Below, piece after piece: positions 1 to 5,504 of a DNA stretch of 6,483 bases. This DNA comes from Chloroflexota bacterium (GTDB taxonomy: Bacteria; Chloroflexota; Ktedonobacteria; Ktedonobacterales; Ktedonobacteraceae). The position numbers were made by a program, and so were the translations under genes. Position 1 is the first letter of the stretch, and the number at the start of each line of letters is the position of its first letter. The stretch is taken from NCBI GenBank assembly GCA_021828635.1, contig JAJZEJ010000113.1, positions 1 to 6,483 on the forward strand, given 5' to 3'. The notes beneath the pieces were generated by a model. The model was not told the DNA's origin and made no database searches. It worked only from the letters and a program-made list of their open reading frames with translations.

Positions 1-226
1 CAGGGATATACCAGCCGCTCAATTGCACATTGTCGTAACGGCTGGGAAAGCTCACATTGCGGTAGCTGGCTCCCAGAGAGGCAGGGGTCGCATACAGAGG
101 CGTCGGCGGTACATAGACAAGTTGTGTGGCGGCATAGATAGAGAGACCTGTGTAGGTCAGGGTCAGCAGGCTACTCAGCGTGAGCAAGCAGATGACCACG
201 CGGCGAAAGAACCATTTTTGTATCAT
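1..226 (-). CDS. Membrane-anchored alpha/beta hydrolase, N-terminal part (runs off the left edge)
   Basis: This is an open frame of 75 codons from ATG at 226-224 that is still open at base 2, so only the N-terminus is seen. The start has a good Shine-Dalgarno (GAGGTGA, complement of 235-241) seven bases upstream. Residues 4-9 are basic/aromatic (KWFFRR), followed by a hydrophobic segment at about 10-34 that is a likely signal anchor or uncleaved signal. Then come a proline-rich linker (LVYVPPTPLYATP, about 36-48) and the pattern NVSFPSRYDNVQLSGWYIP at 57-75. From family knowledge, that last stretch matches the first beta strands of dienelactone hydrolase/lipase-like alpha/beta hydrolases ('V.F.s.DGv.L.GWy.P'). 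The nucleophile elbow (GxSxG) and the rest of the triad would lie outside the window, so the class is inferred from the N-terminus alone. It is divergent from the oxidoreductase at 338. The substrate is unknown. Confidence 0.72.
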   Translation of the reverse strand, partial: MIQKWFFRRVVICLLTLSSLLTLTYTGLSIYAATQLVYVPPTPLYATPASLGASYRNVSFPSRYDNVQLSGWYIP

Positions 227-282
227 GCTAACATCACCTCACAAACATGCTATGCTGGTAAAAAGAAAGCCCGATAAAACAG

Positions 283-313
283 AGCATATCACGCTAGGAA
301 CCAGTGTTGTCAA
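283..313 (-). promoter_or_regulatory. Candidate sigma-70-type promoter of the alpha/beta hydrolase
   Basis: On the minus strand there is a perfect TTGACA (313-308) followed by TATGCT (288-283) with a long 19-nt spacer. GATATG (290-285) at 17 nt is an alternative -10. It points at the hydrolase start at 226 and would give a leader of about 50 nt. I saw no comparably good plus-strand promoter for the oxidoreductase in the 111-bp divergent gap. CTAACA (228-233) with TATGCT (251-256) at 17 nt is the best weak candidate. Confidence 0.4.
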
Positions 314-337
314 TACCTTCAATGAGGAGTTACAAAT

Positions 338-1732
338 ATGCTACAAATAACACAGTATGATGCCGTTATTATCGGCGCGGGGCAAGCGGGTGGGCCACTC
401 TCTACGACGTTGGCACACGCTGGTTGGAAGGTTGCCATTGTCGAGCGCGAACACGTTGGTGGAACGTGTATCAACGAAGGCTGCACACCCACTAAGACGA
501 TGGTTGCCAGTGCGCGTGTGGCCTATCTAGCGCGTCGTGGCGCTGATTACGGTGTGCGGACCGGGCCAATTGCGATAGATATGGCGAAGGTGCGGCAGCG
601 CAAACGCGCTATCGTCGAGAGCTTTCGGCAGGGTAGCGAAAGCCGCATCATCAGTACCGAGGGCGTTGAGCTATTGAAGGGCGAGGCCAGTTTTACCGAT
701 CAGAAAACGCTCTCTATTCATATGAATAGTGGCGAGCTTCGTTCCATCACGGCCAACACGATCTTTATCAATACGGGAGACCGTCCGGCTATGCCAGACA
801 TCGCCGGAGTAGAGAATGTATCCACGCTCAACTCGACGACGATTATGGAACTCGATGCGGTGCCACAGCACTTGCTGGTTATAGGTGGCGGCTATATTGG
901 TCTGGAATTTGGGCAGATGTTCCGACGCTTCGGTAGCCAGGTTACAATTATTCAGCGTGGCGCTGCCCTGCTAGCCCGTGAAGACGCGGATGTTGCCGAG
1001 GCGGTAGCTGACATCATGCGCGAGGATGACCTGGAAGTTTTGTTGGAAACGAAGCCAAGCAGCGTCAAACAAGCTGCTGATGGCACTATTCAACTGACCG
1101 TGCAGACGAAAACAGGCGAGCGCACTCTGACTGGCTCGCACCTGCTGATTGCCGCCGGACGTGTGCCGAATACAGATCGCCTCAACCTGGACGCCGCCGG
1201 AGTGCGGATGGATAAACATGGCTTCATCCAGGTTAATGATAAGCTAGAGACCAATGTGTCGGGCATCTATGCGCTGGGCGATGTAAAGGGTGGTCCCGCC
1301 TTTACACACATCTCCTACGACGATTTTCGTATCATTCGTACCAACTTATTAGAGAAGGGCAGCGCCAGCATCAAAAATCGGCTTGTACCCTATACCGTCT
1401 TCATTGATCCGCAGCTTGGGCGTATTGGACTAAGCGAGACGGAGGCCCGCGCCCAGGGACGTTCGATCAAAGTTGCCAAGATGCCTATGAACTACGTGGC
1501 CCGCGCATTGGAAGTGGACGAGTCCCGTGGCTTCATGAAAGCTATCGTCGATGCCGACACAAGCCAGATTCTGGGCTGTGCTATCCTGGGCATTGAAGGC
1601 GGTGAAATCATAGCAATGCTGCAAATAGCCATGATGGGGAAGCTACCCTATACTATCCTGCGTGATGCCGTTTTCGCTCACCCCACGCTGGCGGAGTCGC
1701 TAAACAACCTGTTCTCAACACTTGACGCATAG
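338..1732 (+). CDS. Class I pyridine nucleotide-disulfide oxidoreductase, mercuric reductase-like (not true MerA)
   Basis: This 464-residue flavoprotein belongs to the dihydrolipoamide dehydrogenase/MerA/glutathione reductase superfamily. It has the FAD dinucleotide fold GAGQAG at 13-18 and the redox-active disulfide CINEGC at C44/C49 within [14 protein letters not shown]. The NAD(P) fold GGGYIG is at 183-188, and Q206-R207 follows the second strand of that fold. The second FAD motif is GIYALGD at 309-315. The dimerisation domain runs from about 348 to the end and carries the catalytic H448-P-T and E453. Start: ATG at 338 with GAGGAG (324-329) eight bases upstream. It lacks the N-terminal HMA domain and the C-terminal cysteine pair that bind mercury in MerA, so mercury reduction is not supported. 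It also lacks the HxHPT form typical of lipoamide dehydrogenase (FAHPT here). The likely role is NAD(P)H-dependent reduction of an unknown disulfide, quinone or other electrophile in the cytoplasm. It is monocistronic here and convergent with the P450. Confidence 0.9.
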   Translation: MLQITQYDAVIIGAGQAGGPLSTTLAHAGWKVAIVEREHVGGTCINEGCTPTKTMVASARVAYLARRGADYGVRTGPIAIDMAKVRQRKRAIVESFRQGSESRIISTEGVELLKGEASFTDQKTLSIHMNSGELRSITANTIFINTGDRPAMPDIAGVENVSTLNSTTIMELDAVPQHLLVIGGGYIGLEFGQMFRRFGSQVTIIQRGAALLAREDADVAEAVADIMREDDLEVLLETKPSSVKQAADGTIQLTVQTKTGERTLTGSHLLIAAGRVPNTDRLNLDAAGVRMDKHGFIQVNDKLETNVSGIYALGDVKGGPAFTHISYDDFRIIRTNLLEKGSASIKNRLVPYTVFIDPQLGRIGLSETEARAQGRSIKVAKMPMNYVARALEVDESRGFMKAIVDADTSQILGCAILGIEGGEIIAMLQIAMMGKLPYTILRDAVFAHPTLAESLNNLFSTLDA

Positions 1733-1772
1733 TAGGGACAGTAACGCTTTTTAACGAAATACATTGATAATA

Positions 1773-1873
1773 TGGTGGTGTAGGGACCGATTCATCGTGT
1801 CAATCGTGTCCACATACCGGCGTGATTGGTTGGTAGGCCAAACGGACGCGATGAATCGGTCTCTACATCATCA
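1773..1873. repeat. 101-bp hairpin-forming inverted repeat, MITE-like
   Basis: Arms 1773-1801 and 1845-1873 (29 bp each, 43-nt loop) are inverted repeats with four mismatches. The core GTAG(G/A)GACCGATTCATCG (1780-1797 against 1849-1866) has one mismatch. All four mismatches are G/T combinations, so the plus-strand RNA can pair along the full 29 bp with G-U wobbles, while the minus-strand RNA cannot. The loop holds a smaller TTGG-TAGG-CCAA stem. The element fills most of the 163-bp gap between two convergent genes. TGATAA occurs on both flanks (1765-1770 and 1878-1883), a possible 6-bp target duplication. It may be a non-autonomous mobile element, a bidirectional transcription barrier, or both. 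No poly-U tract follows either arm, so it is not a textbook intrinsic terminator. Confidence 0.7.
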
Positions 1874-1895
1874 CCCATGATAAATTGTTCTTTTG

Positions 1896-3065
1896 CTATA
1901 CAACAGGCGCAAATGTGATAGGGACGTGCTTGACACCGTAAATGAAGGGACTGTCGATACGCTCTAGCGGCACTAATCGGTCACGTTTGATGTCTTTGCA
2001 GCGTTTGAAAAACTCTTCAAGCGCGACACGAGCTTCAAGACGGGCTAGCGGTGCGCCCAGACAGAAGTGAATGCTATGCCCAAAGGTCAAATGGCGATTT
2101 GGGTTGCGCTCAATGTCGAACACGTTCGCTTGCGGAAACTGCTCTTCGTCGCGGTTAGCCGATTGTAGCCAGGGAATAACCCATTGGTTCGCCTTGACCT
2201 GCTGACTATCAATCTGCGTATCTGCTATCGTATAGCGCGTTAAAGCGATCACAGGTGGCAAGAAACGCAAGACTTCCTCAATGGCGCTGGAAATGAGCGA
2301 TGGATTGCTATTGGCGGCCAGTTGCTGCATTGCTTCAGGATATTCATCAAAGCATAAGAGGGCATTGCCAATCAGATTTGTGGTTGTGATATTGCCCGCA
2401 ATAAGCAACAACGTACAAAAACCTACCACTTCCGGCGTAGAAAGCCGCTCACCATCAAGCTCTGCTTTGAGGAGATCACTAATCAGATCATCGTCTTTCT
2501 GTTGATGACGGCATTGCTCAAGGATGCGCTCAAAGTATTCGTGCATCTCGTCACGCACCCTGGTACGCTCTTCCACTTGCTCATCTGTATCTCCTGCAAT
2601 CACTGTGTTTGACCAGTAGCGGAAGCGAGCGCGATCTTCCGTAGGAATACCAAGCATCTCGGCAATCACGGTGACAGGCAGGGGATAGGAGAAATCATCA
2701 ATCACGTCCATATGACGGCGTGGAATAATCTTCTCCAGCAATTCACGCGCGATTTGCGCAATACGTGGTTCCATGAGCGCAATCGCTCGTGGTGTAAATG
2801 CCTGTGAGACCAGACCTCGCATCTGGCGATGAAGCGGTGGATCCATACCGATGATGCTGGTGTATTGCCCTAATGCAGCCTGCCGATGAAAGGGGTGTTC
2901 ATCTCTATGCGCCGATGAAAAATCACTATAATCATTGAGGATGCGCTGTATCTCGTTGTAGCGTGTTACATGCCAAAGTCCGCGTTGCTGTTCATAAAAG
3001 GCATTTTGTACAGGTAAAGGATGAAAATCAGGAAAAGACGATACATCTGAACTGATAGTAGTCAT
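1896..3065 (-). CDS. Cytochrome P450 (bacterial soluble class)
   Basis: This is a 389-residue, full-length soluble bacterial P450 without a membrane anchor. Visible motifs are: C-helix DPPLHRQMRGLVSQAFTPR (75-93), with H79/R83 as expected heme-propionate contacts; I-helix AGNITTTN (223-230); ExxR as E264-V-L-R267; SANRDEEQFPQANVFDIERNPNRH (302-325); and the heme loop FGHSIHFCLG (328-337) with axial C335. Two consensus positions differ. The usual acid before the I-helix threonine is I226, and the usual glycine in FGxGxHxC is S331. Overall it resembles CYP107/CYP109-type hydroxylases. No ferredoxin or ferredoxin reductase is nearby, so electrons must come from elsewhere. The start at 3065 is the first ATG after an in-frame stop (3077-3075). 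It has only a weak Shine-Dalgarno (GTGAG) lying inside a small hairpin. Its own promoter sits at 3122-3150. It probably oxidises an intermediate related to the upstream operon, which is inference from position. Confidence 0.95.
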   Translation of the reverse strand: MTTISSDVSSFPDFHPLPVQNAFYEQQRGLWHVTRYNEIQRILNDYSDFSSAHRDEHPFHRQAALGQYTSIIGMDPPLHRQMRGLVSQAFTPRAIALMEPRIAQIARELLEKIIPRRHMDVIDDFSYPLPVTVIAEMLGIPTEDRARFRYWSNTVIAGDTDEQVEERTRVRDEMHEYFERILEQCRHQQKDDDLISDLLKAELDGERLSTPEVVGFCTLLLIAGNITTTNLIGNALLCFDEYPEAMQQLAANSNPSLISSAIEEVLRFLPPVIALTRYTIADTQIDSQQVKANQWVIPWLQSANRDEEQFPQANVFDIERNPNRHLTFGHSIHFCLGAPLARLEARVALEEFFKRCKDIKRDRLVPLERIDSPFIYGVKHVPITFAPVV

Positions 3066-3071
3066 ACCGGA

Positions 3072-3090
3072 ATCTCACTTTCGTTGAGAT
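3072..3090 (-). promoter_or_regulatory. Leader hairpin covering the weak ribosome binding site of the P450
   Basis: ATCTCA and TGAGAT (3072-3077 and 3085-3090) form a 6-bp stem with a 7-nt loop. It ends six bases before the P450 ATG. The only Shine-Dalgarno-like bases (GTGAGA) lie in the arm nearest the start. A seven-codon mini-ORF (MSSQRK, 3095-3075) runs through the hairpin in the P450 frame and stops just upstream. The fold is small, so a regulatory role is tentative. Confidence 0.3.
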
Positions 3091-3121
3091 GACATCTGTT
3101 CACAACACTCCGATACGACTG

Positions 3122-3150
3122 ATTATATAAAAAGTATTGGAGTATATCAA
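3122..3150 (-). promoter_or_regulatory. Near-consensus sigma-70-type promoter of the P450
   Basis: On the minus strand, TTGATA (3150-3145, 5/6) and TATAAT (3127-3122, 6/6) are separated by exactly 17 nt in an AT-rich stretch. The transcript should start near 3115 and give a leader of about 50 nt. The P450 can therefore be expressed separately from the five-gene operon upstream. Confidence 0.75.
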
Positions 3151-3196
3151 CAACCATGCATTATCTAAGTAAACCTCATCAAATATACGCACCAGA

Positions 3197-3227
3197 CCAT
3201 TCTCCATTGTCCCACAATGGAGAATGG
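3197..3227. repeat. Perfect 14-bp inverted repeat with 3-nt spacer in the operon-P450 gap
   Basis: CCATTCTCCATTGT (3197-3210), CCC (3211-3213) and ACAATGGAGAATGG (3214-3227) form an uninterrupted 14-bp palindrome. It lies 93 bp past the stop of the DUF6069-like gene and about 47 bp upstream of the P450 -35 box. No T-run follows on either strand, which argues against a simple intrinsic terminator. A protein-binding site or a terminator without a U-tract are both possible. A shorter CCTCA/TGAGG repeat (3228-3232 and 3243-3247) abuts it. Otherwise the 254-bp gap 3066-3319 holds the P450 promoter and leader but no gene I can support. Confidence 0.65.
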
Positions 3228-3319
3228 CCTCACTCAACGAGATGAGGTCATCCTCATGAGCATTCTTCTCTTTCTGCTGAGGCAATTCAACAGTTCTTCT
3301 ATACCCAAGAGACAACAGT

Positions 3320-3769
3320 TCAAGAATGAGCGCGGCTGAATCTAAGCAAGCTACCCAGGCAGATCATGGCGGTCGCCACGTGCATCAGCATGAGCGTCCC
3401 CACGTCCAAGAAAGTTGTGCCAGGAAAGGGGCGCAGGAAGCCGACGAGCAGATCGGGGATGAACGAGATCAGCAACACGATCCAGACGGTGCGCTGAAAG
3501 GTGCTGATGGGACGACGAGCAAAGCGTCCTAGGAGAGCGAATACGATGATCGCTCCCAACGTTCCGAACACGGTAAAGGGGACAAAGATCATGGCTTGCA
3601 GGGGGAAAAAGGTGGGTGCTACGAAAAACAATCCCTTCGCCACGAGCGAAATTAGGAAATTGACAACCACGGCAGTAACGAGGGTGAGCAAGCCGACCCA
3701 CCACAGACGACCAAATGCAATTCGTTCCCGTTGCTCAGAAGCAGGATAAGATGTGCGAGTTGTTGACAT
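3320..3769 (-). CDS. Four-helix integral membrane protein, DUF6069-like
   Basis: This is a 149-residue membrane protein. After a polar N-terminus (1-20) there are four hydrophobic segments at about 23-45, 57-81, 92-112 and 121-142. Basic loops follow the second (GRFARRP, 81-87) and fourth (RFSR, 143-146) segments, so both ends are probably cytoplasmic. The pattern RLWWVGLLT...GTLGAIIVFALLGRFARRPISTF...SFIPDL...LMLMHV fits my memory of the DUF6069 family, whose function is unknown. I chose ATG 3769 because GAAGGA lies five bases upstream. An in-frame ATG at 3805 overlaps the stop of the PhlG-like gene as TAATG but has no good Shine-Dalgarno and adds a very basic 12-residue leader. It is the last gene of the five-gene operon. 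A role in moving or sensing the pathway compound is only inference. Confidence 0.8.
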   Translation of the reverse strand: MSTTRTSYPASEQRERIAFGRLWWVGLLTLVTAVVVNFLISLVAKGLFFVAPTFFPLQAMIFVPFTVFGTLGAIIVFALLGRFARRPISTFQRTVWIVLLISFIPDLLVGFLRPFPGTTFLDVGTLMLMHVATAMICLGSLLRFSRAHS

Positions 3770-3804
3770 GAGTTTCCTTCTTTCTCTGAGTAGTCTTCTT
3801 GTCA

Positions 3805-4335
3805 TTACTTTCTGATTTGTGAGCGATACAAGTCGGGCAAGAACGTCGAGAAGTTGCCCATTTCCTCTTTGTTGTGTTGATACAAGGCTTTGATAAATTC
3901 CTCTGGTACTCCAGGTGGAAAATGGAAATGGGTGCGTAGCCGCGTCCCGAAAGAATCTGTTTCATATTCATGTATGAGATCAGCCGCACGCTCTCCATTC
4001 ATCGTGCTACTTGCTAAGAGGACGTGTCCGTACTCCGCAGGAACACCTGTGGGGTCTTCCCAACGTATCTCTATAGGAGGCGCAGGAATACCTCCAAAGG
4101 ATTCCTCGATACGCTGAATTGCTCCAACATGACCATTTGATGGAGAAACGAGCCACTCAAACGAATGATGATCGGTTGGATGCCACAATTTGTAACGCTC
4201 TGTGGTATCGATGTGGTCCCACCACCAATCGATCATCTCAGGAGTTACTCCCTGAATCTCGTGATTCGCAAGAATCTCCCATCCACCATCCTCTCTCTTG
4301 TAGTAGCCTTCCCGCAACGGCTGCTGTGTTGTCAT
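3805..4335 (-). CDS. Short PhlG-like (2,4-diacetylphloroglucinol/phloretin hydrolase family) C-C hydrolase
   Basis: This 176-residue cytoplasmic protein carries VTPEMIDWWWDH (30-41), TTERYKLWHPTDHHSFEW (44-61), HVGAIQRIEESFGGIP (69-84), IEIRWEDP (88-95), HEYE (122-125), THFHFPPGVPEEF (135-147) and HNKEEMGNF (154-162). I recognise these as the DAPG hydrolase (PhlG) family. Known members use zinc to cleave the C-C bond between a phloroglucinol ring and its acyl group. Candidate metal or catalytic residues are H52, D55 and H56 of WHPTDHH, E77 or E78, H136/H138, and H154 with E158 (HxxxE). Assigning them relies on remembered PhlG structure, not an alignment. PhlG itself is about 290 residues, so this copy is clearly shorter. 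Its start is nevertheless well supported by AAGGAAGG six bases upstream and a 17-nt gap after the SDR stop. The natural substrate is unknown; an acylated phenol or related beta-diketone is the best inference. Confidence 0.75.
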   Translation of the reverse strand: MTTQQPLREGYYKREDGGWEILANHEIQGVTPEMIDWWWDHIDTTERYKLWHPTDHHSFEWLVSPSNGHVGAIQRIEESFGGIPAPPIEIRWEDPTGVPAEYGHVLLASSTMNGERAADLIHEYETDSFGTRLRTHFHFPPGVPEEFIKALYQHNKEEMGNFSTFLPDLYRSQIRK

Positions 4336-4352
4336 GGAAAACCTTCCTTTCT

Positions 4353-5132
4353 TTATCCTGCCGTGTAGCCACCATCGGCATAGAGGATAGCACCAGTCAT
4401 GAAGTCAGATGCATGCGAGGAGAGATAGATGATCGGACCAAGTAAATCCTCTGGTTCTCCCAGACGACCAAGTGGAATACGTGCGAGGAAATTTTTGTAG
4501 ACCGCTTGATCGTCGAACATCCACTGTGTTAGTGCTGTACGGAAGACCGTTGGCGCAATAGCATTCACGTTGATACCGTATTTGCCCCATTCGCACGCAA
4601 GAGAGCGCGTCAAGAGATTGATCGCCGCCTTTGACGGTGAGTAGGCCGAATAGTTGCTCATGCCAAGTTCACCACGTGCAGAGGAAATAAGAATTACCTT
4701 GCCACCACGTCCCTGCTCGATCATCATGCGACCTGCCTCTTTACAGGCCAACCATGTTCCCTTCACGTTCACATCTATGACCTCTTCCCACTCTTCAAGC
4801 GGGAAATCAGTAATTGGATGCACGTGATTGAGTCCTGCTGCTGTGATGAGGACATCGATACCTCCTAAGCAAGCAGCAGTGTGTTCAACGACGCGACGCA
4901 CATCATCGGCATTATCAGGCTGCCCCACACTATAAGCCGCCTTGCCGCCCGCCTGCACGATACTGTCGGTAATAGAAGCGAGCTTGTCCTCATTGCGTCC
5001 AGTCAGCATCACCTTTGCGCCGACCTCAGCCAGCCCTTTAGCTGTAGCATAGCCAAGACCTCCAGTCGCACCAGTGATAAGGATAGCTTTGTCGGCGATA
5101 TCGAAAAGGGGGCAGATAGGGCGGACCGTCAT
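4353..5132 (-). CDS. Short-chain dehydrogenase/reductase (classical SDR, NADP-type)
   Basis: This 259-residue protein has the full classical SDR motif set. The nucleotide motif TGATGGLG is at 20-27. TGRNEDKL (44-51) has G45-R46 after the second strand, which suggests NADP(H). TAAG (97-100) stands in place of NNAG. The tetrad is N122, S151, Y164 and K168 (YSPSK), and the C-terminal LYADGGYTAG (250-259) is typical. It is closest in feel to gluconate 5-dehydrogenase or 3-oxoacyl-ACP reductase-like SDRs, which act on alcohols, ketones or beta-ketoacyl compounds. Start: ATG 5132 with GAAGGA four bases upstream, 17 nt after the cupin stop. In this operon it would interconvert a ketone and an alcohol before or after the C-C hydrolase step; this is inference from position. 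Confidence 0.95.
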   Translation of the reverse strand: MTVRPICPLFDIADKAILITGATGGLGYATAKGLAEVGAKVMLTGRNEDKLASITDSIVQAGGKAAYSVGQPDNADDVRRVVEHTAACLGGIDVLITAAGLNHVHPITDFPLEEWEEVIDVNVKGTWLACKEAGRMMIEQGRGGKVILISSARGELGMSNYSAYSPSKAAINLLTRSLACEWGKYGINVNAIAPTVFRTALTQWMFDDQAVYKNFLARIPLGRLGEPEDLLGPIIYLSSHASDFMTGAILYADGGYTAG

Positions 5133-5149
5133 GATATCCTTCTCTCTTT

Positions 5150-5491
5150 CTAAGAGGTATATGGCATCACTACGAGCATTGTTGCGACACGGTGTGTATC
5201 ATTGCGTACCTCGCGCCGCTCATTGGGAGCGAGATACACCGAGTCCATAGCTTGCAAGGTAACCTCTCCATCATCGGTTGCGATTGTTAGTGTGCCATCC
5301 AGGACAATATATATCTTGTGTAGAGACGACGCATCCCATTCCGCTTTGGCACCTGGTAGATAGTAAGAACATCCCACCCAATAGGGGGCAGCGGAGCCAA
5401 GACTAGCATGTTGCATGTGCATTGCATGAATGGTTGGACTATGTTTGGGTGGATAATAAGGAATAGCCTCATTCAGACGTGTCACCTTCAT
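5150..5491 (-). CDS. Small single-domain cupin lacking the usual metal-binding histidines
   Basis: This is a 113-residue protein with the beta-barrel pattern of a cupin: LPGAKAEWDASSLHKIYIVLDGTLTI (45-70), then DDGEVTLQAMDSVYLAPNERREVRN (73-97) and ATMLVVMP (103-110). In the first conserved motif the HxH pair is replaced around W52-D53-A54, and the usual glutamate position is H58. In the second motif the histidine position is E94. A classical His3-Glu metal site is therefore absent, so it may bind metal with other ligands or act without metal. From memory, similar small cupins with 'ASPxEKxYVVLxG' are found next to aromatic or polyketide genes. The frame is open upstream to 5605, but ATG 5491 is preferred: GAGGGAG lies six bases before it, right after the cyclase stop. 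The upstream option would overlap the cyclase gene by 101 bp. Confidence 0.85.
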   Translation of the reverse strand: MKVTRLNEAIPYYPPKHSPTIHAMHMQHASLGSAAPYWVGCSYYLPGAKAEWDASSLHKIYIVLDGTLTIATDDGEVTLQAMDSVYLAPNERREVRNDTHRVATMLVVMPYTS

Positions 5492-5504
5492 TGCACACTC
5501 CCTC

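Noticed and set aside
23..277. Plus-strand open frame of 84 residues at the left edge
   Set aside because: It is antisense to the alpha/beta hydrolase N-terminus and has a low-complexity Arg/Gly/Gln-rich product. The minus frame has a Shine-Dalgarno, a hydrophobic anchor and a recognisable hydrolase pattern.
338..1732. Mercury resistance (merA) assignment for the flavoprotein
   Set aside because: There is no HMA domain, no C-terminal cysteine pair, and no mer genes nearby. Only the shared redox core is present.
3100..3315. Minus-strand open frame of 71 residues in the operon-P450 gap
   Set aside because: It starts at a TTG without a Shine-Dalgarno, has no recognisable domain, and runs through the perfect palindrome and the P450 promoter. 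It is better explained as non-coding.
3326..3749. Plus-strand and alternative minus-strand frames over the DUF6069-like gene
   Set aside because: Their products are Arg/His/Gln-rich with no family resemblance. The chosen minus frame gives four clean membrane segments and has a strong ribosome binding site.
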